Notes: generated by a model from the sequence alone, not told the origin. A stretch of 64,000 nt of DNA from Fen-1362 sp050012515 (GCA_050012515.1 JBEKHA010000002.1:124001-188000); one strand, 5' to 3'. Shown: positions 50,168 to 59,207, numbered from the stretch's first letter. A program made the numbers and translations.

Positions 50168-50782
50168 TCAATTTGCCGAGACAATATCCTCGAAGCAGGC
50201 GGGGGCGAGTTTTTTCAGCATATCTAAAATCAGGTGGGCCGCTTTTTTTATTTCCCATTGTGCGCCTTTGTCTGTGCGGACGGTGAGGATGTGCCGCCAT
50301 TCGCGGAAATTGGCGGAGACGACGATTTCGCTTGTGCACGCGTTGGGCAGGACGAAGCGGGCGTCTTCTTTCTTCAGCCCTTTGTCACGCCATTTGCGAT
50401 ACATATCCTGAATCGTTTTCATATCGTTGTGGAATTCGTCAACCAGTTCAGCGGGCATACTTTCTGGTATGACGTAGGTAAACTCCTCTTCGTCGCAATA
50501 TCGCTGGGACTGCTGTGAGACGGCCATCAGGCGGTGCCGGACTAATTGATGTGTCATTGCGCGTGAACAGTTTTTGATTCTGAAAGTCGCGTATGCGTGT
50601 TCTAAGGGTGATTCATGGCCCATTTTAATGAGGCGTTTGATGAAGCCGGCCTGGGAATTGTCGTCCATCTTGTCGAAACTGAGGTAGCATGTTCTGCCCG
50701 CCTGCTCTATGACCTTTTGCGGGTCTGGCGTTATCGCGACAAGTTCGACACTTAGTTGTTTTGCACAGGTTTGCTGCTGCAT
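50168..50782 (-). CDS. thyX: Flavin-dependent thymidylate synthase
   Basis: ThyX makes dTMP using FADH2 and methylene-THF. The 204-residue protein has the signature RHR-x7-S-x-R: R82-H83-R84 through S92 and R94 in RHRLMAVSQQSQR, and ESPLEHAYATFRI. No thyA is in the window. It lies 9 nt downstream of the MTHFR fusion gene, so one-carbon genes are grouped. Confidence 0.95.
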   Translation of the reverse strand: MQQQTCAKQLSVELVAITPDPQKVIEQAGRTCYLSFDKMDDNSQAGFIKRLIKMGHESPLEHAYATFRIKNCSRAMTHQLVRHRLMAVSQQSQRYCDEEEFTYVIPESMPAELVDEFHNDMKTIQDMYRKWRDKGLKKEDARFVLPNACTSEIVVSANFREWRHILTVRTDKGAQWEIKKAAHLILDMLKKLAPACFEDIVSAN

Positions 50783-50791
50783 AATTTCTTC

Positions 50792-52654
50792 TCAGATTTT
50801 GTCTATTTCGATTTTGCCTAAGACGGCCAGTGCGATTTTAACGTTGCCGAAGGGTGCGCTCACGGCGAATCCCGCGACTCTGGTATTAATCCTGTCAATC
50901 AATTCTCTCGCGATTTCAACGCCGATTATCTTTCCCTGCTGCTGGGTCTTTGCTGCGCTCATTCGTTCCAATAATTTAGCCGGCACTACAACGCCGGGGA
51001 CATCATTTGCCATAAATTCCGCGTTTTTCAAACTGGTGAAGGGCCAAATGCCGGCAATGACGGGTATTTTCGATTTTTTAGTCGAATCCAGGAAGCGGAA
51101 AAGCGTATCCGCGTCAAAAACGGGCTGGGTGATTGCGAATTCCGCGCCCGCCAGGACCTTTTGGTGGTATTTATCTATTTCACGTTTGATGTCGGTAGCG
51201 ACGGGGTTTGCGCCGACGCCGATTGCCAGTGAGGTAGGCGGGCTGAACTGGTTGCCGCCGAGGTCGATACCACGATTGAGATTTCTGATGACGCCCGTCA
51301 GCGTGATTGAATCCATATCGAACACGCCCGTCGCCTGCGGATAGTCCCCCATTTTTGGCGGGTCGCCTGTGATGACGAGCATATTGCGAAGGCCGATGGC
51401 GTATGCGCCGAGGATGTCGGATTGCATTCCGATGAGGTTTCGGTCGCGGCAGCAGAAGTGCAGGATTGATTCGATGTTCGCCGCCTGCTGGATTTTTACG
51501 GCTGTAACCATTGGCGATAACCGTGAGCTTGCGCGTGGGCCGTCGGGGATATTTATAGCGTCGATACCCATATCGGCACAGGCCCTCGCTTTTTCGAGGA
51601 TGGGGTCGATATCGAGACCCTTTGGCGGCGTGATTTCGATGGTGGTTACCTTTTGGCCTTTTGAAAGTTTGGCCGCGAACTTCGATTTTTCCGCAAGGGG
51701 TGTTTCGCGGATTTCGGTTGTTTTTGGTGTTTCGATTGTTACAGCGCCCAATCGTGTCTTTGATGTCGCGGCCTTGTCGATTGCGCGGATTGCGCGAACC
51801 ATTTCCCTTATATGGTCTGGTGTTGTGCCGCAGCAGCCGCCGATGATTCTCGCGCCTTTTTCGTAGAATCGCTTTGCGAATTCCGCCATGTATTCAGGTG
51901 TGGACATATAAAGGAGGCGGTCTTCGACTTGGCGGGGGAGGCCCGCGTTGGGCTGGACGGAGATTGGCTTATTGGTGACGGCGTGGATGAGTTCGAGGGC
52001 GTTTAGCATCGCGGAGGGACCAACGGAACAATTGAAGCCCACAGCAGTTACGCCTTTTTGAGCGGAGATTCGGGCGATTGCGTGCTCGATTTTTTCGCCA
52101 TAAGGCGTCTCGTTTAGCTCGGTAGTGGTCATCTGGGCGACAATTTCGAGGTCGGTTACATTTCGCACGGCCTCGATGGCAAGTATTAGCTCATCAGTAT
52201 TCGAGAATGTTTCGAGGATGAGGAAATCCGCACCGGCGTCGGCTAACGCTTTGGCCTGTTTTTTATAGGCGGAAATCGCCTGCTGTTTGGAGAGCTGGTT
52301 ATACAGGGCGATATTGCGTGCGAGAGGCCCAATCGCGCCGGCGACCAGTACGTTGTCACCGGCGACTTTTTTCGCCAGCTCGACGCCCGCCTTGTTTATT
52401 TTCTCGGTCTGTTCAGCCAGACCATATTTGGCTAATTTGACCTCGTTTGAGCCGAAGGTGTTGGTTTCGATGAAGTCAACGCTGGCCTCGACGTATTGCT
52501 TGTGGATTTTGGTTACGAGTTTGGGATTGCTGAGATTCAGCTCATCGAAGCAGGCGTTGATATAGACGCCTGACTGGTAGAGCATCGTTCCCATCGCCCC
52601 GTCGGCCAGAACAATCTGCTTTGATAATAGTTTTGATAATTTCACTTTCGCCAT
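50792..52654 (-). CDS. Homocysteine S-methyltransferase / methylenetetrahydrofolate reductase fusion
   Basis: I start at the ATG at 52654 (MAKVKLSKLLSKQIVLADGAMG); 3 codons earlier is a TTG. The N-terminal half (about 1-290) is an Hcy-methyltransferase barrel with GFNCSVGP and IGGCCGTTPDHI zinc cysteines. The C-terminal half (about 325-615) is a MetF-type reductase (VTTIEITPPKGLDIDPILEKAR; HFCCRDRN; ITGDPPK). This fusion is known in some Gram-positive and other bacteria (YitJ-type). It would make methyl-THF and use it, or another methyl donor, for methionine. thyX follows in the same transcript. Confidence 0.93.
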   Translation of the reverse strand: MAKVKLSKLLSKQIVLADGAMGTMLYQSGVYINACFDELNLSNPKLVTKIHKQYVEASVDFIETNTFGSNEVKLAKYGLAEQTEKINKAGVELAKKVAGDNVLVAGAIGPLARNIALYNQLSKQQAISAYKKQAKALADAGADFLILETFSNTDELILAIEAVRNVTDLEIVAQMTTTELNETPYGEKIEHAIARISAQKGVTAVGFNCSVGPSAMLNALELIHAVTNKPISVQPNAGLPRQVEDRLLYMSTPEYMAEFAKRFYEKGARIIGGCCGTTPDHIREMVRAIRAIDKAATSKTRLGAVTIETPKTTEIRETPLAEKSKFAAKLSKGQKVTTIEITPPKGLDIDPILEKARACADMGIDAINIPDGPRASSRLSPMVTAVKIQQAANIESILHFCCRDRNLIGMQSDILGAYAIGLRNMLVITGDPPKMGDYPQATGVFDMDSITLTGVIRNLNRGIDLGGNQFSPPTSLAIGVGANPVATDIKREIDKYHQKVLAGAEFAITQPVFDADTLFRFLDSTKKSKIPVIAGIWPFTSLKNAEFMANDVPGVVVPAKLLERMSAAKTQQQGKIIGVEIARELIDRINTRVAGFAVSAPFGNVKIALAVLGKIEIDKI

Positions 52655-52725
52655 GATTTTCAATTTACCACAAAGATGCTATGGCAGAAAGTCCTTTATG
52701 ATTTTTGATTCTGCCGGCGGGGGAG

Positions 52726-53385
52726 TTATTTTTTGCCGGCGGGTTGCGGTGGGCTAATGATAAATTCTTCTGTGAAGGTCATGCCCGACAGGTAATCGGT
52801 GAAATTGACCTTTACGGTCAGTGGCTTGTCGAACTTGTCAACAATTGCGGCTGCGTCGAAACTCAGCCGGTAGCCGCTCGAAAATATCCCGCCCAGCCAG
52901 AGCGTCTTAAGCTCATTCGGCTCAATTTGCCACTGTGCTAAACGGGCTTCATTTTCCTTTTTGTTCAGGTCCCAGAGCTGGACATCAACTGCCCCGCCCG
53001 CCTTTACGGTGTCGCCCGTTTCATCAATCGGCTCAACGTAAACCACCAGTTTTTTCTTTCCCGTTGCGCCAGGGGTCTTGTCATCATCATAAAAATTTGT
53101 GAATCTGCCGATTTTGACTGCTTTGATATGATAAATCGCGTCGGCTCTTTTTTCCCCCGGCAGCTTGGAAAGCTCCTGGGCCTGTTTTAATAATTGAGCG
53201 TTTTCCGCTTGGGCCTGTTCGAGCTGATTTTGAAGCTCTGTATTTTGCGAAGTTAGCTGCTGGACCTGCTCTGCGGTTGTTGGTTTGCTCGCTTTGCCGG
53301 TATTTTCACAACCGGCCACAAAAGCCAGTACCGCTGCAAATACCGGAATTAAGAATTTAGAATGAAGAATTAAAAACAGCCGCAT
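52726..53385 (-). CDS. Coiled-coil lipoprotein of unknown function
   Basis: I start at the ATG at 53385 (MRLFLILHSKFLIPVFAAVLAFVAGC), with TGGA about 5 nt upstream; an ATG 39 nt earlier is possible. A lipobox AFVAGC (Cys26) is followed by a coiled coil (about 40-75: VQQLTSQNTELQNQLEQ) and a beta-rich domain (about 85-215). Part of the signal peptide (residues 5-14) is encoded by a 7-nt repeat array. No family recognised. It is downstream of clpP on the same strand with a 54-nt gap. Confidence 0.7.
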   Translation of the reverse strand: MRLFLILHSKFLIPVFAAVLAFVAGCENTGKASKPTTAEQVQQLTSQNTELQNQLEQAQAENAQLLKQAQELSKLPGEKRADAIYHIKAVKIGRFTNFYDDDKTPGATGKKKLVVYVEPIDETGDTVKAGGAVDVQLWDLNKKENEARLAQWQIEPNELKTLWLGGIFSSGYRLSFDAAAIVDKFDKPLTVKVNFTDYLSGMTFTEEFIISPPQPAGKK

Positions 53386-53444
53386 TGTTCCAGCATGTAT
53401 TTTTTTGGGATTCTGCATTCTCAATTCTGAATTCTAAATTTACG
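53345..53444. repeat. Inverted pair of heptamer arrays around the lipoprotein start
   Basis: Four units of AGAATTA type (53345-53372) and four of ATTCTNA type (53410-53437) are inverted copies of each other. The centre (53373-53409) holds the start codon of the lipoprotein gene, and one arm codes for part of its signal peptide. Confidence 0.65.
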
Positions 53445-54072
53445 TTTCTTTATCCGCCGGTTTGACCACTTCCGGCGCCTTTTGGATTATCCTGTCCGCA
53501 AGACCATACTTTATGGCTTCATTCGCGTCCAGCCAGAGGTTCCTGTCGCAGTCCTTCTCGATTTTTTCTGCTGACTGGCCTGTGTGTTTGGATAGTATTG
53601 CGTAAAGCCGCTCTCGCAGACGCATTATTTCCTTCGCCTCAATCTCAAGGTCCGTCGCAGGGGCAATCAGTTCCCCTGAAATCAACGGCTGATGAATCAG
53701 CACCCTGTTGTTGGCGAGCAGGAATCGTTTTCCCGCCTTGCCGCCCGCAAGCAATACCGCAGCCATACTCGCCGCCTGGCCTATGCAATAGGTCGCCACG
53801 TCGCAGCGTAAAAACTGCATACAGTCGTAAACGGCCAGCCCCGCCGTAATCGACCCGCCGGGCGAGTTGATATAGAGATGAATGTCCGTCTTGCTGTCCT
53901 CGTTGCTCAAAAACAGCATCTGCGCAATAATCAGGTTGGCGGAAATATCTTCTATCGGCCCGCTCAGAAAAATTATTCTGTCTTTGAGCAGCCGGGAGTA
54001 GATATCGTATGCCCGTTCGCCGCGACCTGTCTTTTCAATTACTATCGGAACTAAGTTCTGGTCAACTGCCAT
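53440..54072 (-). CDS. clpP: ClpP protease subunit (paralogue 2)
   Basis: A 210-residue serine protease subunit of a Clp complex. The catalytic serine is in GQAASMAAVLLAGG, histidine in NRVLIHQPL, aspartate probably in DRNLWLDANEA. It lies 20 nt after the other clpP, so the pair are co-transcribed with tig. Two ClpPs suggest a mixed or dual proteolytic core, as in some actinobacteria and cyanobacteria. No clpX or clpA is in the window. Confidence 0.95.
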   Translation of the reverse strand: MAVDQNLVPIVIEKTGRGERAYDIYSRLLKDRIIFLSGPIEDISANLIIAQMLFLSNEDSKTDIHLYINSPGGSITAGLAVYDCMQFLRCDVATYCIGQAASMAAVLLAGGKAGKRFLLANNRVLIHQPLISGELIAPATDLEIEAKEIMRLRERLYAILSKHTGQSAEKIEKDCDRNLWLDANEAIKYGLADRIIQKAPEVVKPADKET

Positions 54073-54092
54073 AGTTTCACTCTCTTCAGTGG

Positions 54093-54779
54093 TTATTGTT
54101 TCTTCTTGTCTGTTTTCTTATCATCCGATTTTTTCTCACCTGACTCGTCGAGCTCCAGGACCTCGTCGATGAGTCCATATGCAAGTGCTTCTTCCGCCGT
54201 CATATACCTGTCTCTTTCGGTCTCAGCGCTGATTTTCTCAACGGGTTGGCCTGAGAGTTTGGCAAGCATCTCGTTGAGCATTTTCTTGGCCTTGAGGATT
54301 TCCTCCGCCTGAATCTTAATATCTGCCGCCTGTCCGAAAACTCCGCCCCACGGCTGATGCAGCATAATTTTTGCGTGCGGCAGGGCGAATCGTTTGCCTT
54401 TTGTTCCCGCCGCGAGAACTATCGCTCCGCCAGATTGCGCACGGCCGATACAGTAAGTAGCGATAGGCGAGCTTACGAACCGCATCGTGTCGTATATTGC
54501 CATCGTGTCATCAACGCTGCCTCCGGGTGAGTTCACGTACAAGCTGATTTCCGTGTTGCGTTTCTGATTATCGAGGTAAAGGATTTTCATTATCACCTCG
54601 GTAGCCCTGGCGTAGTTGATTTCGCCGATGAGGAACACAATCCGGTTTTCCAGCAGCATATCATCCAAACTCATCTGGCGAAATTGCTGGTAATGACCGC
54701 CTCCCGGCCCGTACTGGTCCTGGTACTGTCCCTTCGGCTCAATTATCATACGTTTTTCAGGTCCCGTGCTGAACATCAA
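54093..54779 (-). CDS. clpP: ClpP protease subunit (paralogue 1)
   Basis: A 228-residue ClpP. The catalytic serine is in GRAQSGGAIVLAAG, histidine in AKIMLHQPWGG, aspartate in ETERDRYMTAEEA. An N-terminal extension (MMFSTGPEKRMIIEPKGQ) and a lysine/aspartate-rich tail (DDKKTDKKKQ) differ from the neighbour. The SGGA around the serine differs from the SMAA usual in ClpP (as in paralogue 2), so the two are likely specialised. It follows tig by 72 nt. Confidence 0.95.
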   Translation of the reverse strand: MMFSTGPEKRMIIEPKGQYQDQYGPGGGHYQQFRQMSLDDMLLENRIVFLIGEINYARATEVIMKILYLDNQKRNTEISLYVNSPGGSVDDTMAIYDTMRFVSSPIATYCIGRAQSGGAIVLAAGTKGKRFALPHAKIMLHQPWGGVFGQAADIKIQAEEILKAKKMLNEMLAKLSGQPVEKISAETERDRYMTAEEALAYGLIDEVLELDESGEKKSDDKKTDKKKQ

Positions 54780-54803
54780 GTTTTCCCTTAATTCATAAAG
54801 TAG

Positions 54804-54821
54804 GGCGGGGTTTACCCCGCC
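54804..54821. repeat. GC-rich palindrome between tig and clpP
   Basis: GGCGGGG-TTTA-CCCCGCC, a perfect 7-bp stem with no T-run, in the tig-clpP gap. It could weaken transcription or stabilise the 3' end of tig mRNA; it looks like a dispersed extragenic palindrome. Confidence 0.5.
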
Positions 54822-54851
54822 GATTAAGGTGTTTATCGGATATTCTTACAC

Positions 54852-56369
54852 TCAAGTTTTCTTTTTTCGGGTCGTCGGTGTCGCCTTTTTTGCGGGCTTT
54901 TTTTCATCCGCAGCTTTTGCTTTTTTGGGATGCGCGTGTTTTACCGCGGTTTCGGCCTTTTTAACCGGTTTGGCCTCTGTTTTTTCGGTCGTTTTCTTGT
55001 GCTTGGGCGTTTCGGCCTTTTCCGCTTTCGGTTTTTCCACCTTCGGCTCAACCTCGGTTATTTTCGCCGACTCAAGCAGCTTGGCTACGCACTTTTGTTC
55101 GCGGACCTGAAGCTTGAACTGTTCGAGGGAACCGTCCCTCTGCATTTCCTCTCTCATTCGCTCGGGCCGGATGTGTTTCTGGACGGCTAACTGGGCGATA
55201 TGCCCGTTGATTTCCTCATCCGTTGTCTTGATGTCCAGCTTTTCCGCGATTTTGTCCATTATGAAGAATACCTTGAGCTGCTCTTTTGCCTGCTGCTCGG
55301 TGTTCGCCTTCAAATGCTCGATATTCTTGTCAATCTGCTCTCTGTCAATGCCCTGCATCATCAGGTTGATGTACTGGCGTCGTAATAACGCGACTGCCTG
55401 GTCTGCGGCGACGTCTGCCGGCAAATCGATACTGATGTTATCAAGCAGGTATTTGTAAATCTGCTCGGCCATCTCTTGTTTCGCCTGGCCTTCGAGCCGG
55501 CCTTCCAGCTTTTCGCGAATCGCCTTTCGCAGCTCTTCTTCGGTCGCCACGCCGCATTTGCTTATCGTGTCCTGATTCAATTCCGCTGGCTTTAGCCACT
55601 TGATGTCTTTAATCGTTATCTTGATATTGACCTTTTTGCCCCGCAGGTCCTCTCTGAAGAATGTCTTGGGCACTTCTATTTCCGCGGTCTTTACGTCTCC
55701 CGTTTTTGCCCCAACCAGGATTTCGTCCAATTTCTCGACGGGCACCTCCGCCACAAAGCCGCTCGGCCTGGCGTATATTTCGGTGTTATCAACTTTTTGC
55801 TCCTGCCCCTCGATATTCAGCATTACGTCCGCGACGACCTGGTCTTCAAGCTCAACCTTGCCGTTGTCCTTAGGCGTCCACGTCCCCGCGTATTTGCAGA
55901 GCATCTCGATTTCCCTGTCAACGTTGCCGTCGGTTACCACGTGTTTTGGCTTCTCGACCGGTATGCCATCGAGTTTCGGCAGCTCGAACTCAGGACGCAC
56001 CTCAACCTCGAACTCAAATTTCAATGCGCCTTCCGCGGGCAATTCAATCTTCTCATAATCAATCTCCGGCTCGCGCAAAACATCCAGCTTGTTGTCCTTT
56101 ATCGCTGAATCGCTTGCCTCTGCCAGTATTTTCAGCTTTGTCTGTTCGCCGATTTCTTTGCCGAATCGTTTTTCCAGTAATCGTTTTGGCGCACGGCCTT
56201 TTCTGAATCCCGGCACCAGCGCGTCTTTGCGCAGTGTTTCGTATTGTGCGTCGGTGGCCTTTGTTATTGTCTCACGAGGAACCTCGATAATGACCTTCTT
56301 TTTGCATGGGCCTGACTGTTCAATTTTTACGGTGTTCTTTGGGGATGTTTGCTCGGTTTGCTCTGCCAT
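54852..56369 (-). CDS. tig: Trigger factor
   Basis: The ribosome-bound chaperone and prolyl isomerase. The start is supported by AGGAG 6 nt before ATG. The 505 residues have the N-terminal ribosome-binding domain with GFRKGRAPKRLLEKRFG, a PPIase-type middle domain (about 160-250) and a C-terminal helical domain; a final stretch (about 445-505) is a low-complexity Lys/Ala/Pro/Glu-rich tail that makes it longer than the usual 430-450. The tail could be involved in ribosome or membrane contact. tig-clpP order is the usual one. Confidence 0.94.
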   Translation of the reverse strand: MAEQTEQTSPKNTVKIEQSGPCKKKVIIEVPRETITKATDAQYETLRKDALVPGFRKGRAPKRLLEKRFGKEIGEQTKLKILAEASDSAIKDNKLDVLREPEIDYEKIELPAEGALKFEFEVEVRPEFELPKLDGIPVEKPKHVVTDGNVDREIEMLCKYAGTWTPKDNGKVELEDQVVADVMLNIEGQEQKVDNTEIYARPSGFVAEVPVEKLDEILVGAKTGDVKTAEIEVPKTFFREDLRGKKVNIKITIKDIKWLKPAELNQDTISKCGVATEEELRKAIREKLEGRLEGQAKQEMAEQIYKYLLDNISIDLPADVAADQAVALLRRQYINLMMQGIDREQIDKNIEHLKANTEQQAKEQLKVFFIMDKIAEKLDIKTTDEEINGHIAQLAVQKHIRPERMREEMQRDGSLEQFKLQVREQKCVAKLLESAKITEVEPKVEKPKAEKAETPKHKKTTEKTEAKPVKKAETAVKHAHPKKAKAADEKKPAKKATPTTRKKKT

Positions 56370-56533
56370 GTTATTCTCCTATCGTACCGGGCTTACGCTC
56401 ATACAAAACAAAAATGGCATTAGGAACCCTGATTCCCGCAGCCATGTTTTTTCATATTTCGTTGCCCAAACGCGTCGGCGACCAACGCCAAACTACTCAT
56501 TTAGCCGGTAACTCGCCGACACTATATATTCAA

Positions 56534-56605
56534 AGCGGGTGATGAGGCTCGAACTCACGACATCCACGTTGGCAACGTGACGCTCTACCACTGAGCTACA
56601 CCCGC
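56534..56605 (-). tRNA. tRNA-Gly (anticodon GCC)
   Basis: Minus-strand cloverleaf: acceptor GCGGGTG/CACCCGC, D arm GCTC/GAGC, anticodon stem TCACG/CGTGG with loop TTGCCAA, T arm GTGAG-TTCGAGC-CTCAT, discriminator T; CCA not encoded. The gap around it (56370-56533 and 56606-56821) shows no other gene. Confidence 0.93.
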
Positions 56606-56821
56606 ATAAACCGCCGCGTATTATAATCTCTATTATCGACTTCCTGCAAGCGGTTTTTTAACAAAAAAACGGTCCTTCGAGGAATTGTAAAAGGAAATAA
56701 CATGTTTTGTTGAATGTCATAATTTAATGCTATATCATTGGGCCTGTGGCAATTTTATAACTTATGAGTTGATGACCGAAGCTAATGAATTTATGGGTAT
56801 AATAGTAAGGGGTTTTCGCCA

Positions 56822-58780
56822 ATGAAACGAGTATGTTTTCTGCACAGCTTTATATTTATGGCATTTACGTCGTGTGTTTTCGCTCAGGCAACTGAACTGC
56901 GTATGTCTAATCTGCCCAAAACCCTGGAGTTTGTTCTCCAGTTGAATAACGGTATTTTGACTTATCACGTCGATGCCGTGCAGAAAGACGGCAACGCGGT
57001 GTGTGTTGTCGAAGAGTCGCCGATGGGAATTACCCGTAAGGACCAGGACTTTACTTCGGGGCTGGCCATTGTAACTCAATCCGATGTAACGACGATAGAT
57101 GAAACCTATTCTATGCTAATCGGTAAGCAGAGCAGGATACACAATAATGGTATTGAGGAGACATTTACCTTTGCCAATAAAAACGGGGCTAAGTTACAGG
57201 TCATTGTTCGTGCTTATGCGGACGGCGTTGCCTTTCGTTATCGTTTCCCGGAACAGTCCGGTTATCTTCACTGTGTAACCGCGGAATCTACCGGCTTTAA
57301 GCTTCCTATGGGGGGCAAGGCATGGCTTTTGCCTTATTCGAAGGTAGCGACATGGGCTCCGGCTTATGAAGCTGAATGGCAAAATAACGTTGCTATTGGA
57401 ACGCCCTCGCCAGAAGACGTGGGCTGGGCATTGCCGGTGCTGTTCAATACGGCAGGGCATTGGGTTATGGTAACAGAGGCCGATGCGACCCCGGATTTTT
57501 ACGCGGCACATTTAGAGCAGCAATGTAAAAACGGATTGTATTCCATTCGATTACCGGAAGAAAATGAGACCTATGGCGTGGCTCCGCGCGAGGCCTATTC
57601 CATTTTACCCTGGGTCACGCCGTGGCGGGTCCTTATCATCGGGAATTCGCCCGCGGCTATAGTAGAATCGAATCTGGTATATAACCTTAGCCGGCCATCG
57701 GTTATCGAGGACGTGTCGTGGATAAAACCCGGCCGTGTTTCGTGGAGTTGGTGGAGTGACCAGCAAAGCCCGAGTAATTACAAAAAGCTGGTTCCGTTTG
57801 TTGACTTGTCGGCCCAGCTCGGCTGGGAATATTCACTCATTGACCTCGGCTGGCACCATATGTCAAACGGGGGCGATATCCGCAAGCTTGTTGATTATGC
57901 CAAAGCCAAAAATGTGGGGATAATTATTTGGTACAACTCCGGTGGAAAGCACAACGAGGTCAACGACGCAGGCCCACGGGATATTATGTGCGACCCGGTC
58001 AGGCGCATTCAGGAGATGAAGAAGCTACAGGAATGGGGCATCAGGGGTGTCAAGGTTGACTTTATGCAGAGCGACAAGCAATACCTGATGAAACTATATG
58101 AGGATATTCTGCGTGACGCGGCCCGGTATCATCTGCTTGTGGATTTTCACGGCGCCACTATTCCCCGCGGCTGGAGTCGAACATATCCTAACCTGCTGAC
58201 TATGGAAGCTATCCGGGGCGCGGAACAATACTGGGATATTAATTTTGCGGAAAACGCCCATACCTTCCATACCATTTACGCCTACACACGCAATGCGGTT
58301 GGCCCAATGGATTACACGCCGGTTATCTTCAACGACCCGCCTGAAAAACAGAAACATAAAACCACCCATGCCCACGAACTTGCCCTGTCTGTGATTTTTG
58401 AAAGCGGCCTGCAGCATTTCGTGGATACGCCTGCATCTTACCTTAGTCAGCCGGCATATGTGGTGGATTTTCTCAAAGCAGTTCCTGTTACCTGGGATGA
58501 AACACGTTACCTGGACGGCACGCCGGGTGATATGATAATAATGGCGAGGCGAAAGGGAAATGACTGGTATGTGGCCGGACTCAATGGAAAGAAGGAAGAA
58601 AGAACAGCCGCGGTCTCGTTGGCCTTCCTGGGGGACGGCGAATACAATGCTTCCTTAATCCTGGACGGGAACGACCCGAACAGCTTTGTCCATCAACAGA
58701 AAAGAATATCAAAAACTGACACCATTCCCGTAAAGATGCTGGGCAGAGGTGGTTTTGCCGGAACGATAACGAAACCGTAA
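56822..58780 (+). CDS. Glycoside hydrolase family 97 enzyme
   Basis: A 652-residue secreted enzyme with a signal peptide (about 1-22), an N-terminal beta-sandwich (about 25-280), a catalytic barrel (about 290-560) and a C-terminal beta domain. Conserved GH97 features: the DLGWHHM and GVKVDFMQSD regions, WSRTYPNL and MEAIRGAEQY. D413 in VKVDFM sits where retaining GH97 enzymes have their nucleophile (inverting SusB-type has Gly), and E462 may be the acid/base, so retaining alpha-galactosidase-like activity is likely. It stands alone next to tRNA-Gly. Confidence 0.88.
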   Translation: MKRVCFLHSFIFMAFTSCVFAQATELRMSNLPKTLEFVLQLNNGILTYHVDAVQKDGNAVCVVEESPMGITRKDQDFTSGLAIVTQSDVTTIDETYSMLIGKQSRIHNNGIEETFTFANKNGAKLQVIVRAYADGVAFRYRFPEQSGYLHCVTAESTGFKLPMGGKAWLLPYSKVATWAPAYEAEWQNNVAIGTPSPEDVGWALPVLFNTAGHWVMVTEADATPDFYAAHLEQQCKNGLYSIRLPEENETYGVAPREAYSILPWVTPWRVLIIGNSPAAIVESNLVYNLSRPSVIEDVSWIKPGRVSWSWWSDQQSPSNYKKLVPFVDLSAQLGWEYSLIDLGWHHMSNGGDIRKLVDYAKAKNVGIIIWYNSGGKHNEVNDAGPRDIMCDPVRRIQEMKKLQEWGIRGVKVDFMQSDKQYLMKLYEDILRDAARYHLLVDFHGATIPRGWSRTYPNLLTMEAIRGAEQYWDINFAENAHTFHTIYAYTRNAVGPMDYTPVIFNDPPEKQKHKTTHAHELALSVIFESGLQHFVDTPASYLSQPAYVVDFLKAVPVTWDETRYLDGTPGDMIIMARRKGNDWYVAGLNGKKEERTAAVSLAFLGDGEYNASLILDGNDPNSFVHQQKRISKTDTIPVKMLGRGGFAGTITKP

Positions 58781-58844
58781 TCCTTCAGCGTATCGTATAA
58801 ACAAACAATTTACAACGGCCACGCCGTTCGTAGCGCAGCGAAGA

Positions 58845-58898
58845 ACGGAACAGGAGGGATTCACTTGCGCGGCTCGCCTTCGGCTTGTCGAACCCCCG
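58845..58898 (-). other. Broken copy of the tRNA-Ser 3' end
   Basis: 58845-58862 repeats the last 18 nt region of tRNA-Ser (17 of 18 positions match), and 58889-58898 matches the T-loop CGAACCCCCG, with about 26 nt of unrelated sequence between them. The copy lies about 110 nt downstream (in the direction of the tRNA) of the intact gene. It may be an old integration or duplication scar. Confidence 0.55.
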
Positions 58899-58956
58899 TA
58901 TGCGACGCTTCGCGTCGCGGGTGTTCTCATCCCTCTTACTCAAGGAGCTTCCCTAA

Positions 58957-59043
58957 CGGAGCAGGAGGGATTCGAACCCCCGATACCGTAAACGGTATAA
59001 CGGTTTTCAAGACCGTCGCTTTCAGCCGCTCAGCCACTGCTCC
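58957..59043 (-). tRNA. tRNA-Ser (anticodon UGA)
   Basis: Minus-strand class II tRNA of 87 nt: acceptor GGAGCAG/CTGCTCC, anticodon stem ACGGT/ACCGT with loop CTTGAAA, a long variable arm (ATACCGT/ACGGTAT), T arm GGGGG-TTCGAAT-CCCTC, discriminator G; CCA not encoded. Confidence 0.94.
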
Positions 59044-59207
59044 ATAATACCCATATATTATACTCGGCTGTTCATTTTCGCCACTTTTGTTTTCTTACTT
59101 AATGTTTCCCTGTTGCCCCTGCGTATCCTTTGCCGGTAGAATAATAAATTAAGCCGCCTTTGTTGAAGACATAACCAAACTTTTAGCGGTCCAAAAGGAG
59201 TTGAATT

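Noticed and set aside
1074..53444. CRISPR array
   Set aside because: The 7-nt arrays are too short, have no spacers, and no cas genes are present.
58865..59047. 60-codon frame with GGIRTPD and FSRSATAP
   Set aside because: This is the classical false protein made by reading a tRNA-Ser gene on the opposite strand.
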